A DNA stretch of 64,000 bases from Phycisphaerae bacterium (GCA_028277645.1 JANQFV010000003.1:124001-188000); one strand, 5' to 3'. Positions 9,141 through 18,983 are shown, counted from the first letter of the stretch. Numbers and translations: made by a program. The notes: generated from the letters alone by a model not told the origin.

Positions 9141-10823
9141 TCAGCGGGCGGTCTCCCAGTCCGGCGTTACCTGACCGCGGTCAACGCGCGGGGCTTCCGG
9201 CACTTCGCTCGCGTCCACACTGGCTACTTTGCGCACGCGCCGGCGCATCGCCGCCCGATTCACGCGCGGCAGCTCCCAGCGTCCGGCCGGCCAGTCCGTC
9301 TTTCGACGCCGTCGACGCTGCCAGGGGCGGATGAACGGTTGATGAATCAGGTTGCGGAACAGCTTGCGGGCCACGAAATACCCGGCGAAGACCGTCGGGC
9401 AAAACCAGCGCCGATCGAGCAGCCAGCGCGTCGGGCGCGCGGCGGCAAAGTCGATGATCCGGTGCGCCACCCACGGCGGCACGCCGATGTTTCTCAGATT
9501 CAGCACGAGGCGCAGCCAGACCGCGAGGTAGTCGTGCTTCGCAAATTGCAGTGTCCCGCTACCCATGTAGTCGTACGTCGCTTGGTCCTGGTCGCCGATC
9601 AGCCCTTCCCGTCGAGCGCGATCGTACAACGGCGTGCCCGGATAGAACATCAACGGAAAGACGCGCAGGACCTTGCAGCGGCGATGGTGGTCCGCAATGA
9701 ACCGCATCGTCGCGATCACATTCTCGTCCGGCTCGAACGGATTGCTGACGATGTAGTGGTGCTCGGCGGGTATGCGGTGCCGCGCGAGTGTGCCGATCGC
9801 CTCGGCGATGCGTTTGGTCTTCGTCGGCCGCTGGTAGATGTGCTCCAGCGTGTCGTCACAGGCCGACTCGATTCCCATGCTGACGAGCTGCAGGGGCAGC
9901 TTCGCGACGGCCCGCACGCGCTCCTCGGTCACGGTGTTGGGAAACGCATCGAGCTCGAGCGGAATCCCAATTTCTGATTTGTACTGCGCCGCAAACTCGG
10001 CGATCTGTTCGCCTTTGCGTACGAAAAACAGGTCGTCGACGAAGTTGATCGCCTCTATCGTGGGAAAGGCTGCCACTGCCCGCCGCACCTCGTCCAGCAC
10101 ATTGTCCAGCGAGCGCATGCGCACCCACGTTCCACACTCGTCGAAGCGGTTGCGCAGCGCGGTGTTGTTGCAGAAGGTGCAGTGATACGGACAGCCCCGC
10201 GTCGTCAGCACGCGCAGCGTGTGTAGCGCACCGCGCAGGTTCTCCGGCCGGGCCGGTACCAGCCCTGCGCGATCCGCGACCCAATGCGTATCGAGCTCGT
10301 AATCCGGAAACGGCAAGTCGTCGAGCTGCGTTTCCAAATCTCCCGGCGGATTGCGCATCGCCTCACGATTGCCAAACAGTCCACCGGCGCGGAACCACAG
10401 GTTCGGCACATCCGTGGGATCAGTGCCCGCCGCCAGCCGCTCGACGAATTGCAGCATCGGCTCCTCGCCCTCGCCAACGCACACAACGTCTGCGATGGCC
10501 AGGCATTCTTCGGGTGCCACAGTCGGGTGTGTACCACCCCAGACGATCGGTGTGGCGATCCCCGCTTGTCTAATGCGTTCAACCAAAGCACTTGCGCGAT
10601 GGAAGGTATTGGTCAGCAGACTAAAGCCAACAACGTCGACCGACCGTACGCGCTCGATGAAATCCGTCAGCGCTGCCTCACTCCAGTCCGGCGCGGCCGT
10701 GTCACGCTTCGAGCTCATAAACAGCATCTCGACGTCGTGTCCGGCAGCTTTCAGGTAGGAGGAGATGTAGCGCAGCCCCAGCGCGAGCGGATGCGCATGC
10801 GTAGCCACCAGCGCGATCTTCAT
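9141..10823 (-). CDS. B12-binding radical SAM protein
   Basis: A 560-residue enzyme with an N-terminal cobalamin-binding Rossmann domain (MKIALVATHAHPLALGLRYI..., with VVWGGTHPTVAPEE) and a radical SAM barrel. The [4Fe-4S] motif is TTRGCPYHCTFCNN near residue 220. These belong to the large BchE/MiaB-like group used in methylations and lipid or cofactor biosynthesis. The C-terminal 100 residues are basic and helical. ATG at 10823 was chosen because the B12 domain starts there. The start region is divergent from the M16 gene. Substrate is unknown. Confidence 0.87.
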   Translation of the reverse strand: MKIALVATHAHPLALGLRYISSYLKAAGHDVEMLFMSSKRDTAAPDWSEAALTDFIERVRSVDVVGFSLLTNTFHRASALVERIRQAGIATPIVWGGTHPTVAPEECLAIADVVCVGEGEEPMLQFVERLAAGTDPTDVPNLWFRAGGLFGNREAMRNPPGDLETQLDDLPFPDYELDTHWVADRAGLVPARPENLRGALHTLRVLTTRGCPYHCTFCNNTALRNRFDECGTWVRMRSLDNVLDEVRRAVAAFPTIEAINFVDDLFFVRKGEQIAEFAAQYKSEIGIPLELDAFPNTVTEERVRAVAKLPLQLVSMGIESACDDTLEHIYQRPTKTKRIAEAIGTLARHRIPAEHHYIVSNPFEPDENVIATMRFIADHHRRCKVLRVFPLMFYPGTPLYDRARREGLIGDQDQATYDYMGSGTLQFAKHDYLAVWLRLVLNLRNIGVPPWVAHRIIDFAAARPTRWLLDRRWFCPTVFAGYFVARKLFRNLIHQPFIRPWQRRRRRKTDWPAGRWELPRVNRAAMRRRVRKVASVDASEVPEAPRVDRGQVTPDWETAR

Positions 10824-11047
10824 GACACCGTCTCCGTTCAAGGCGTGGTGGAGATCGCTCGTGGAACGGCTCGCCCCACGGCCACCACGGCGAATCCATG
10901 AATCTCGCAGCGGATTCACGATATCGCGCGCGCGTCGCCGGTCAAGATAAATCCCGGGGCGGGCGCGTAGGTTGGCCGAAACGAGTACGCTGTCGCGTCA
11001 GGTGCGTCGAATCGTCGGCAAACCGTAACCGCTTCTGGGAGATCGCG

Positions 11048-13699
11048 ATGTCGCTGTGGATCGTGCCGCTGTTCGCGCTGCTCTCCGCTACGCCCGTGCA
11101 AGCGGAGTACGACCGGCTCGACTGCGGCTTGCGCGTGGTTGTGATCGAGGACCACACGTTGCCGCTGGTCAGCGTGCAATTGTGGTTCCATGTCGGATCG
11201 GCGCACGATCCGCCTTCGTCGCCCGGTACGACACATGTGGCCCGGGCTGTGCTCGAAGATCGTACGGATGCGGCGTTGAGGCTGCGTGCTACCGGCGCAG
11301 AGTTCACGTCGGATACGCGGCGCGACGGCTGCTACTTTGCGACGCTGATTCCGTCAGGTTTCCTCGCGTACGCGATTGGCATTGAGGCGGAGCACCTGCG
11401 GCCAACGCCTACGTCACAAGCTACGCTCGCCGACGCGGTTCAGAGCGCGGCGCGGCCCGCGTCGCCGATGTTGTCGAGCGCGCGGCACTTGTTGCGGGCG
11501 GCGTTTTCCGAGTCGCCGCTGGCGCACCCACCCGGAATCGTCGCGGCTTCGCTTGCGGACGTGACGCCGGGAGTGATCGACGCGTGGCTCGAACGCTGGT
11601 TCATCGCGGACAACGCGACGCTATTTGTCATTGGTGCGGTCGACGCGCCGACGGTGAAAGCCCTGGTCCGCGACGCCTTTCGCGACCTGCCGCGCCGGAA
11701 CACGTCACGCGCCGCGCACGCACCATTGCCGCCAGCAAGCAACGTCCAACTCGCACCTTCGCCGGCAGCGGACGCCGGCGTAGACATTGCGTGGGTCACT
11801 GGCCGCGTGGGTCTTTTCGATAATGCCTGCGTCGATGTGCTGATGGAGCACCTCTGCAATCCGATTGACGGGCCGCTGCACGAAGCGCTGCGCGACATCG
11901 GCTGCCGGCCGCCGGAGTGGTCACGTACTGCCTGGTCCAACGCCGGTCTGCTGACGCTACGAGTCGATCAACATCCCGTATCCCGAAATGACCACGAGGC
12001 GATTGTCGAGACGGTGCGGAGTCAGTTGCGGGCGGCGACGGAGCGCGTGATCACGCCCATCGGGCTTAATCGCGCGCGGGCGATGGCGAAGCGGCGTTGG
12101 CGTCAGCAACTGCCGGATTTCGCCAGTCGCGCGCTGGAACTGGCGCGCCACGAAGTAGCAGCTGGCGACGCACTGCTCGTCGATCTTCATCCCCGCCAGA
12201 TCGCGCGGGTGTTCGTCGATGACGTTCGCAATGCCGCAACCAAGTTGCTCGAAGCGCGCATGGTTATCCTGCCGCGTACGACGCAGCAGCCGACGACCGA
12301 CACGGCCATTGCCCCCTTGCTGGACATTCTCGAACCCCAACCGGCCAACGCGTTGAGCTCCGCCGACGCTTATGAACTGCTGCTGCCGTACGCCAAAGCC
12401 GTTTCGCCCATCGCTGCCCCCAGCCCTCCTGGAACGCTGACGATCCATGCCCTCAATAATGGCGTAACCGTGCGCTCGTATCGCATCCCCGGCGCGACCT
12501 CTGCCGTCGTCCGCACTATGCCGCACGGAACCGGCCCGCTCTATCCCGTGTTCGCCACGCTGATGGCGCTCGGTGCCAGAGACCGGTCCGTCGACGCGTA
12601 TCGTGACTACCTCACGTACCACGGCCTCGACCTCTACCCGCGCATCGAGACGCCGACGCCAGGGCTCGAATCCCGCGGCAGCAACGACCTCGTACCACAG
12701 ATGATGGAGTTACAGGCGGATCTGCTGCGGTCGCCGCGCGATGACGACGACGCCATGGCGGCAGCGTTCCAGACGATCGTCAGTTCGTTCGCGCTACGGC
12801 GTGGCGACCCGCCCGACTTCGAACGTGAGGAGTACTACGTTCCGCCCGGGCTGATCGGCTGGTGGCCGACCGACGGCGGCCTGCCACGCTCGCCACAGGA
12901 GCTTCGTTTCAGCGCGCGCGCACTGCGTGACATCGGCGCTGTGGACGTGCTGGTCGTAGGGGATGTTGCACCGGAGGACGTGCGCGCTGCGGCGGAACTG
13001 GTCTGGGACGACTGGCGCCCGGCGCCGGCACCATACGTCTGGCGTGGAAAGCGGCGGTATCCGCTACGGGCCTTGAAAGACGAGCCGCGTCGTTCGGTTG
13101 TTCTCGGCGGCTGGATCGAAGACCCGGAAACGCCGTTCACCATTCACATTCAGGAAACACTGCTCGACGTCGACTTGCCGCCGGTCCAGCTCGATTACGG
13201 CTGGCGGGCGCTGGGCTGGATCTTCGGAGCGGCGTATCAGCGAAACGGTGCGCTCGATGCGCGGCGCGAATGGCGTTGGCGCTGGCTGCTGGTCGAGCCG
13301 GACTGGCTAACTTACGTCGCACTACCCGAACAACAGACGGCGATCGACGACATCGAGGCATTTCTGGCACGATCGAAGCGGCTCAAGGAAGGTACGCTCC
13401 CCGACCAGCACCTGACGCTTGTCCGCCGGTATGCGATCTGCGACCGTCTGCTGGCCATGAACAGCGTGAGCGCGATCGCGGATCTGCTCGAGTTTGGCAT
13501 CACGAATCCCTGGGACACCAACGTGCTGTCAGACGATGATCGGCTGCGCGAACTGCTCAAGACGATGTATCGTGTTCGGCGGCGCGACGTGGTCGCGATC
13601 GGTCCACCGGAACAGGAGATCGATCTGTCGGACTACAGCAACGCGCCACGGCGGCAGCAACGCTCACAGAAGCCGACCGACGACAACGATTCGCGGTAG
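11048..13699 (+). CDS. Exported M16 (insulinase-like) protein lacking the zinc motif
   Basis: An 883-residue protein with a signal peptide ending near TPVQA and two M16-type halves. The first half starts DCGLRVVVIEDHTLPLVSVQLWF, a classic M16 opening. At the position of HXXEH it reads GTTHVARAVLED, so the second His and the Glu are missing. No HXXEH is seen in the second half (from about TIHALNNGVTVRSYRIPG). It may be a non-catalytic partner, like the inactive subunits of M16B pairs, or a specialised scaffold. No active M16 partner is in the window. Start chosen at the ATG before the signal peptide. Confidence 0.78.
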   Translation: MSLWIVPLFALLSATPVQAEYDRLDCGLRVVVIEDHTLPLVSVQLWFHVGSAHDPPSSPGTTHVARAVLEDRTDAALRLRATGAEFTSDTRRDGCYFATLIPSGFLAYAIGIEAEHLRPTPTSQATLADAVQSAARPASPMLSSARHLLRAAFSESPLAHPPGIVAASLADVTPGVIDAWLERWFIADNATLFVIGAVDAPTVKALVRDAFRDLPRRNTSRAAHAPLPPASNVQLAPSPAADAGVDIAWVTGRVGLFDNACVDVLMEHLCNPIDGPLHEALRDIGCRPPEWSRTAWSNAGLLTLRVDQHPVSRNDHEAIVETVRSQLRAATERVITPIGLNRARAMAKRRWRQQLPDFASRALELARHEVAAGDALLVDLHPRQIARVFVDDVRNAATKLLEARMVILPRTTQQPTTDTAIAPLLDILEPQPANALSSADAYELLLPYAKAVSPIAAPSPPGTLTIHALNNGVTVRSYRIPGATSAVVRTMPHGTGPLYPVFATLMALGARDRSVDAYRDYLTYHGLDLYPRIETPTPGLESRGSNDLVPQMMELQADLLRSPRDDDDAMAAAFQTIVSSFALRRGDPPDFEREEYYVPPGLIGWWPTDGGLPRSPQELRFSARALRDIGAVDVLVVGDVAPEDVRAAAELVWDDWRPAPAPYVWRGKRRYPLRALKDEPRRSVVLGGWIEDPETPFTIHIQETLLDVDLPPVQLDYGWRALGWIFGAAYQRNGALDARREWRWRWLLVEPDWLTYVALPEQQTAIDDIEAFLARSKRLKEGTLPDQHLTLVRRYAICDRLLAMNSVSAIADLLEFGITNPWDTNVLSDDDRLRELLKTMYRVRRRDVVAIGPPEQEIDLSDYSNAPRRQQRSQKPTDDNDSR

Positions 13700-13718
13700 C
13701 AGCGGCGGCACCTATAAT
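13690..13718 (+). promoter_or_regulatory. Candidate sigma-70 promoter for serS
   Basis: TTCGCG, a 17-bp spacer, and a consensus TATAAT at 13713-13718. It overlaps the stop codon of the M16 gene and lies about 85 bp before serS. Confidence 0.5.
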
Positions 13719-13804
13719 GCCGGTTCTACCTGCGAGCGTGACCGCGGGTTTCGTATCAGCCCTGACGTTATGCTGCGCGCGACGCCGATTCGAGAAGGAC
13801 CACG

Positions 13805-15085
13805 ATGATCGACCTGAAACTGATTCGCGAGACACCCAACATCGTCCGGCAGGCCGCCGTCGACAAGAACATGCAGGTCGACATCGACCGCATTCTCGCC
13901 GTTGATGAGCGTCGCCGCGCGCTGGAGACCGAATTCAACAATCTCCGCCACGAGCAAAAATCCGCGGGCGAGAAGATCGCGAAAGCACCCCAAGAGGAGA
14001 AGACTGCCCTGAGTCAGGACATGGGTCGGCTGAAGGCCCGCCTGAAGCAGATCGAGCAGGAGCAGGAGCAGGTCACCTCGGAGTTGCACGATCTGATGCT
14101 GCTCGTGCCGCAGATTCCGCACGCCGACGCGCCGCGCGGCAAGGACGAGTCGGGCAACGTCGAGATTCGCCGCGTGGGCGAGGGCAAACCCAAGAGCGCC
14201 TACGGCTTCGAGTTCAAGGACCATCTCGAGCTCGGCCAGGCGCTGGGGATCATCGACATCGAGCGCGGCGTGAAGATCGCCGGCAGCCGGAACTACGTTC
14301 TGCGCGGGGCGGGCGCGATGCTGCACGAGGCGGTGCTGCGGCTGGCGTGGGACCTGATGATGGAGCGCGGGTTCGAGCCGCTGACCGTGCCCGTGCTCGT
14401 CAATGACGCCCTGATGTACGGCACGGGTTTCTTCCCGCTGCACCGCGACGAGGTCTACATCTGCGAGCGCGACAGCCAGAGCCTAGTTGGAACAGCCGAG
14501 GTTCCCGTCACGGGCTATCACTCAGACGAGATTCTGGACGCCTCCGCACTGCCCAAGCTCTACGTGGCCCGTAGCACGTGTTTTCGGCGCGAGGCCGGAG
14601 CCGCGGGCAAGGACACCCGCGGTCTGTACCGCATTCACTCTTTCGACAAGCTTGAACAGGTCATTGTCTGCGCCGCCGAGCCAGACGAGTCCGCCAAGTG
14701 GCACGAGGTCATCGTCAAGAACGCCGAGGACCTGCTCCAGAAGCTTGAGCTGCCCTACCGCGTGATGGAGGTCTGCACCGGGGACATGGGCCAGGGCAAG
14801 GTCCGCATGTTCGATATTGAAACATGGATGCCGAGCCGCGAGGCCTATGGCGAGACGCACTCGGCCAGCCGCTTTCACGATTTCCAGGCCCGCCGGCTGA
14901 ACCTCCGCTACCGCAATCCCGAGACAGGCAAGCCGGAGTTCTGCCACACACTGAACAACACGGTCGTGGCCAGCCCACGGATACTGATTCCGTTGCTGGA
15001 GCTGAACCAGAACGCCGACGGAAGCGTCACGATTCCGGCCGCACTACGGCCGTACATGGGCGGACTTGAGCGGATCGCGCCGTAA
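13805..15085 (+). CDS. serS: Seryl-tRNA synthetase
   Basis: A 426-residue class II synthetase charging tRNA-Ser. It starts MIDLKLIRETPNIVRQAAVDK and has the long antiparallel coiled-coil arm (about residues 30-105, rich in Glu/Lys/Gln). The catalytic core follows: TGFFPLH, GTAEVPVTGYHSDE, motif 2 ARSTCFRREAGAAGKDTRGL, MFDIETWMPSREAYGE, and motif 3 near LNNTVVASPRILIPLLE. Length is standard. A short leader follows the TATAAT-containing promoter, with GAAGGACCACG before the start. Confidence 0.97.
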   Translation: MIDLKLIRETPNIVRQAAVDKNMQVDIDRILAVDERRRALETEFNNLRHEQKSAGEKIAKAPQEEKTALSQDMGRLKARLKQIEQEQEQVTSELHDLMLLVPQIPHADAPRGKDESGNVEIRRVGEGKPKSAYGFEFKDHLELGQALGIIDIERGVKIAGSRNYVLRGAGAMLHEAVLRLAWDLMMERGFEPLTVPVLVNDALMYGTGFFPLHRDEVYICERDSQSLVGTAEVPVTGYHSDEILDASALPKLYVARSTCFRREAGAAGKDTRGLYRIHSFDKLEQVIVCAAEPDESAKWHEVIVKNAEDLLQKLELPYRVMEVCTGDMGQGKVRMFDIETWMPSREAYGETHSASRFHDFQARRLNLRYRNPETGKPEFCHTLNNTVVASPRILIPLLELNQNADGSVTIPAALRPYMGGLERIAP

Positions 15086-15268
15086 CCGTTTTGGGACGCG
15101 GGGCTGATCCTTTGCAGACACCGGCACCAGCGCAACAGCCTGATCGTTCGATTGTGTGCGATTTTGCCCCCTTGTCGATTTGCCGCAACGTGAGCTAAAC
15201 TTCCCGCCCCCGTGTGGCGGGTCGTAACTGCACGTCTGCAGTGCTGATCATTGGGAGCCGACCGTCGA

Positions 15269-15970
15269 ATGTGTGTGCTCGACGCGCCGAATAGAACATT
15301 TCGTCTCGTCGTGCAGCTCGATGACTGCGAGATCGTGCGCGATTCACTGCGCTTCACGCAATACAAGCAGGCGCTCAGCCATGTCGCGACCGCGATCCGT
15401 GATCACGGGCACGAAGGCGCGTTAAACGAGGTCATCCTCCAGAAAGCAGGTCCCGCGACCTGCGCGGACCTGACCACCCTCACCAACCAGCCCGCCACCG
15501 AGTCCTGGGTGGATGTCGAACGCTGGGGCCCGGATGTCGTGCGCCGCGTACTGGCGCAAGAACGGCTGCGACGCCGTGATCGCGTACCGCCCGCCGCGCG
15601 TCCGTCGCCTACGCCGTCACCGCGGGCGCTAATGCCCGCGGCCCGCAAACCTCGTCGCGACGTCCTGCAACCAGACACGCCGGCTTCCGTCACACCGAAG
15701 CCCGTGCCACCCGCACAACCGCTGCCGATCCCACAGCGGCCCGTCGAGCCGCGGGTTGAGCACAAGTCTCATCGCTCACGGGCGTGGTACGTTGTGGTGG
15801 GCGTCACGATCGTGGCCGGAACGTGGTTGTCCATTCTGGCGTACATGTGCGGCGGGCAGCCCGGCAACATACTTCGATCGCTGGAAATGCGCGAACCGCC
15901 GGCCGACGCGGAAGCAATCGCATTCGAAGGTCCGGTCGTGCTGCCGGAACCCGAGGCGGACGAGCCGTAG
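15269..15970 (+). CDS. Hypothetical protein with one C-terminal transmembrane helix
   Basis: A 233-residue protein. The first 90 residues form a soluble domain (FRLVVQLDDCEIVRDSLRFTQ...). A Pro/Arg-rich linker follows, then one transmembrane segment at about residues 180-200 (WYVVVGVTIVAGTWLSILAY). The C-terminal tail is acidic. I recognise no family. I chose the ATG at 15269; the track ORF begins six codons earlier. The gene is between serS and the Tyr-rich lipoprotein. Confidence 0.6.
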   Translation: MCVLDAPNRTFRLVVQLDDCEIVRDSLRFTQYKQALSHVATAIRDHGHEGALNEVILQKAGPATCADLTTLTNQPATESWVDVERWGPDVVRRVLAQERLRRRDRVPPAARPSPTPSPRALMPAARKPRRDVLQPDTPASVTPKPVPPAQPLPIPQRPVEPRVEHKSHRSRAWYVVVGVTIVAGTWLSILAYMCGGQPGNILRSLEMREPPADAEAIAFEGPVVLPEPEADEP

Positions 15971-16082
15971 GACACAGCCGAGCTTATCGGGCGTCAGCAC
16001 TTTCTCCCCCGCGCTCCGCCATCAGGCCGTACAATGCTGTCGGACAGACGCACTCGGGCATATGGCACCGTGGAGGTGAATC

Positions 16083-16565
16083 ATGTCGGGAAGCGGTCAG
16101 CCCTCAGCTATCAACTATCAGCATTCAGCCATCAGCCTGACACGGGCGGCGATTACTTCGCTATGCCTGGCGTTGGGACTGGCGTTGCAGAGTGGATGTT
16201 TCCTGGGGGATCTGCTCGACAATGACGGCCGGTCGTACCGCGACAGCGGATACTGCTACGACTGCTACGACGAGTGGTACTACGAAGAGTACGTCTACGA
16301 GGAGGAGTACGTCGTCGAGGAGACGTACTACCCGTTCTCGTTCGGCTATGACGCACTCGGTGCGTTGGGCAGCCTGTTCGGCGGCTTCTATTACGAAGAC
16401 GACGAGTACTACTACGACCCCTATTACTTCGAGGACTCGTACTACTACGATGACGGCTACTACTACGACGATGATTACTACTATGGGGATGATTATTATT
16501 ACGACGACGGGGGCGGCGACGCATACTACGAAGACTGGTGGTTCGACGACGGCGCGTGGTACTAG
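16083..16565 (+). CDS. Tyr/Asp/Glu-rich small lipoprotein
   Basis: A 160-residue protein with an N-terminal signal and the lipobox-like LALQSGC. The mature part is dominated by clusters such as YYYDDGYYYDDDYYYGDDYYY; about 34 of the last 110 residues are Tyr. A GGAGG six bases before the ATG at 16083 supports translation. The first residues (QPSAINYQHSAIS) are encoded by a 7-bp periodic repeat, so the signal peptide has been lengthened in frame by repeat DNA. Function is unknown. The composition suggests a surface coat, metal binding, or tyrosine cross-linking, but none of this is shown. Confidence 0.7.
   Translation: MSGSGQPSAINYQHSAISLTRAAITSLCLALGLALQSGCFLGDLLDNDGRSYRDSGYCYDCYDEWYYEEYVYEEEYVVEETYYPFSFGYDALGALGSLFGGFYYEDDEYYYDPYYFEDSYYYDDGYYYDDDYYYGDDYYYDDGGGDAYYEDWWFDDGAWY
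16097..16138. repeat. 7-bp periodic array (TCAGCNN x6)
   Basis: Six consecutive heptamers: TCAGCCC, TCAGCTA, TCAACTA, TCAGCAT, TCAGCCA, TCAGCCT. It lies inside the 5' end of the Tyr-rich lipoprotein gene. 42 bp keeps the frame. It resembles the short tandem heptanucleotide repeats (STRR) known from cyanobacteria. Confidence 0.9.
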
Positions 16566-16620
16566 AGCGCATCCGGCGGTGTTGTAGCTGCGGGCGCAAT
16601 CCACCCTACCATTCTGCAGA

Positions 16621-17157
16621 TCACTCCATCTCTTCCTGCGCGTCTTTGTCCGCCGGTGAGAAGTTCAGTGCCGCCGAGTTGATGCAGTAGCGCAGGCCGG
16701 TCGGGCGCGGACCGTCGTCGAAAACGTGTCCCAGGTGTGCGTCACAGTTGCTGCAAACCACTTCGGTACGCGTCATCATCAGGCTGCGGTCCTCACGTTC
16801 TGTCACACGCTCCGCTTCCATCGGCTGATAGAAGCTCGGCCAGCCGCTGCCGGAGTCGTACTTCGTATCCGAGTCGAACAGTTTCTGGCCGCAGCACACA
16901 CAGCGATAGACGCCGTCTTCCTTGTGGTTCCAGTACTTGCCGGTGAACGCCCGCTCCGTGCCACACTCCCGCGTGACCCGATACTGCTCCGGCGTGAGCT
17001 TCTCACGCCATTTGTCGTCGGTCTGCTCCACGTTTCTGCTGACCTCCTGCACGTCCTTCTGCGACGCGACATCTTCCGCCTTCTCCCGGCAGCCGCCGGC
17101 TGTGATACAAGCTAACAGCATTGCGACGCAAGTAGAGCGCACGGCCCAATCCTCCAA
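16621..17157 (-). CDS. msrB: Peptide-methionine (R)-S-oxide reductase, exported form
   Basis: A 178-residue MsrB that reduces methionine-R-sulfoxide in proteins. The N terminus has a signal and lipobox-like ITAGGC, so it should act outside the cytoplasm. The catalytic domain starts at [19 protein letters not shown]. Zinc-binding CxxC pairs are CVCCG and CSNCD, with GSGWPSF between them. The catalytic-Cys region is [12 protein letters not shown], with Cys in the expected place. Length equals the domain plus about 45 leader residues. It stands alone. Confidence 0.92.
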   Translation of the reverse strand: MEDWAVRSTCVAMLLACITAGGCREKAEDVASQKDVQEVSRNVEQTDDKWREKLTPEQYRVTRECGTERAFTGKYWNHKEDGVYRCVCCGQKLFDSDTKYDSGSGWPSFYQPMEAERVTEREDRSLMMTRTEVVCSNCDAHLGHVFDDGPRPTGLRYCINSAALNFSPADKDAQEEME

Positions 17158-17950
17158 GCCCGACTCCCGAGCGGGTGATTGTAGGCGCGCGGAGCGGGCA
17201 TGGACCTACGGAGAAGCGCGCAAACGCCGCCAGCGCGCGGCAGCCGCGGCGGTGCTACCTGCTATTCGTCAGCACGTCCGGGTGCCATCCGCTCGAGGCC
17301 GCCATCGGCGTCAGTGTCCCGGTGACGCCGATTCCCTCGCGCGCTGAGTACAACGAGCGGATTGGCACAGTCCCGCTCGACTCGGGGATACCCGCACGGC
17401 CACAGGGGAGCACAGTGGCCGCCGGTGAGCGTCGATCCCAGAGCAGGACGGGCGCAGCGGTTGCGTCGCGTTCGATCGTGAACAGGGCGGTACTGTCGCG
17501 CAACGAACCGGTACATACGCCTCGGACGTGGACATCCAGGTCTCCAGCTACCCTCCTCACATCAGATGCAACGGAGACCCGGCAGGAACGAAGTGTATAC
17601 AGGGACAAACGGCCCACGGCCGTTCGCGAATCATGGGGGGTTGCCCGCACGGGCGAGCAGGTCGCCCGGCGTCTGTCCGACGTGGTTCCCAATGCTACAC
17701 TCCCTCGCACTTCCCTCACTGAGGTCGTAGCACGCCAATACCGGACATTTCCAATAAGGCCGCTTCCGTCTGGGCGGCGACGGCCGGCACAACAACCTGG
17801 TTCCGAGAATGTCGCGGCAGATCAGCCCGCCCGCTGTTGCCGACGCATTGCTCGTCGGAAACGCTCGATGCCGCCGGCTCGCGAGAATCCCGCAAAGCGC
17901 GATAACGTGCCGGACGCTCCGCGACACGATTTGCTCTATGATTCACGCCC
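17158..17950. other. Gene-poor stretch of about 790 bp
   Basis: No open frame here has convincing protein character or a ribosome-binding site. Overlapping frames on both strands are Arg/Ser/Pro-rich, as expected from high-GC non-coding DNA. One minus frame ends with TPMAASSGWHPDVL, faintly like an ankyrin repeat, so decayed coding DNA is possible. Confidence 0.5.
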
Positions 17951-18922
17951 ATGCGCCGGGCCCCCGACAGCTTGCCACCAACCGTTAAAGCGCCCACCGG
18001 CAGCCGCACTCCGCCCAGCGCGCAGCGTGTCGGCGTGACGTGTGGTATTGCGGCGTATGGTTTCTGGGGACTGGTGCCCATTTACTTCAAGGCCGTCCGA
18101 CACGTTCCGGCGCTGGAAGTATTGGCGCACCGGATCGTCTGGTCGGTGGTGTTCCTGCTCGTGCTCACCCTGATCGAACGGAACTGGGGGGCCGTCCGAA
18201 GTTGCTTGCGCTCGCCGCGGGCTCTGCTGACACTCTCCGTCACGACGCTGCTGATCGCGGTGAATTGGGTGGGGTTCATCTGGGCTGTCGCGAATGACCA
18301 AGTCATGCAGGCCAGCCTGGGCTACTTCATCAACCCGCTGGTCAACGTGCTGTTGGGATTCGTCTTCTTACGCGAGCGGCTGCGGCGCTGGCAGGGGCTC
18401 AGCGTGGCACTCGCGACGATCGGCGTGCTCTATCTCACGTTTGCCGCCGGGCAGTTTCCGGCCCTCGGCCTGCTGCTGGCGGGGACATTCGGCTTCTATG
18501 GGTTGCTCCGGAAAGTCGTGAAGATCGAGGCGCTGGTCGGGCTGACGATCGAGACCTGTCTGCTGCTCGTGCCCGCGCTCGCGTTTCTCACCTGGCAGAT
18601 TGTGCAGGGCTCGGCGGCGTTCGGGAGCGGCTCGCTGCGTACCGACTTGCTGTGCATGGCGGCGGGCCTGGTGACAGCCGTGCCGTTGCTATGGTTCGCG
18701 GCTGCCGCTCGACGGCTGCGTCTAGCGACAATGGGCTTCTTGCAATACCTCGCCCCGACCGGTCATTTCCTACTAGCGGTCTGGGCCTACGGCGAACCAT
18801 TCGCCCGCGCTAATGCGATTGCGTTTGGCCTTATCTGGACCGCATTAGTGATCTACACGCTCGACGCGGCCTGGGGCGTGCGCGCCGACCGCAACAAGGT
18901 CGCCGTGCCGGTCGTCGAATGA
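17951..18922 (+). CDS. rarD: EamA-family transporter RarD
   Basis: A 323-residue inner-membrane protein of the drug/metabolite transporter superfamily with about ten helices. RarD features are the opening GVTCGIAAYGFWGLVPIYFKAV, HRIVWSVVFL, and NWVGFIWAVANDQVMQASLGYFINPL. The second repeat ends with the LQYLAPTGHFLLAVW block. Homologues are linked to chloramphenicol sensitivity phenotypes, but the transported substrate is not established. The first 25 residues before the first helix are an unstructured cytoplasmic leader. Confidence 0.9.
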   Translation: MRRAPDSLPPTVKAPTGSRTPPSAQRVGVTCGIAAYGFWGLVPIYFKAVRHVPALEVLAHRIVWSVVFLLVLTLIERNWGAVRSCLRSPRALLTLSVTTLLIAVNWVGFIWAVANDQVMQASLGYFINPLVNVLLGFVFLRERLRRWQGLSVALATIGVLYLTFAAGQFPALGLLLAGTFGFYGLLRKVVKIEALVGLTIETCLLLVPALAFLTWQIVQGSAAFGSGSLRTDLLCMAAGLVTAVPLLWFAAAARRLRLATMGFLQYLAPTGHFLLAVWAYGEPFARANAIAFGLIWTALVIYTLDAAWGVRADRNKVAVPVVE

Positions 18923-18983
18923 TCAATGGACGTCTAGCCGGGGAACGAATCGCCCGTCGTAAGCGTCCAATCGTTGGCTGTGC

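Noticed and set aside
16161-16604. Alternative frames through the Tyr-rich gene (Thr/Arg-rich and Val/Ile-rich products)
   Set aside because: Codon repetition creates long open frames in all phases; only the 16083 frame has a good ribosome-binding site and a signal peptide.
17255-17719. 154-codon minus ORF ending with an ankyrin-like TPMAASSGWHPDVL
   Set aside because: Only one partial repeat, no start signal, and the rest is not repeat-like; kept only as a hint of decay.
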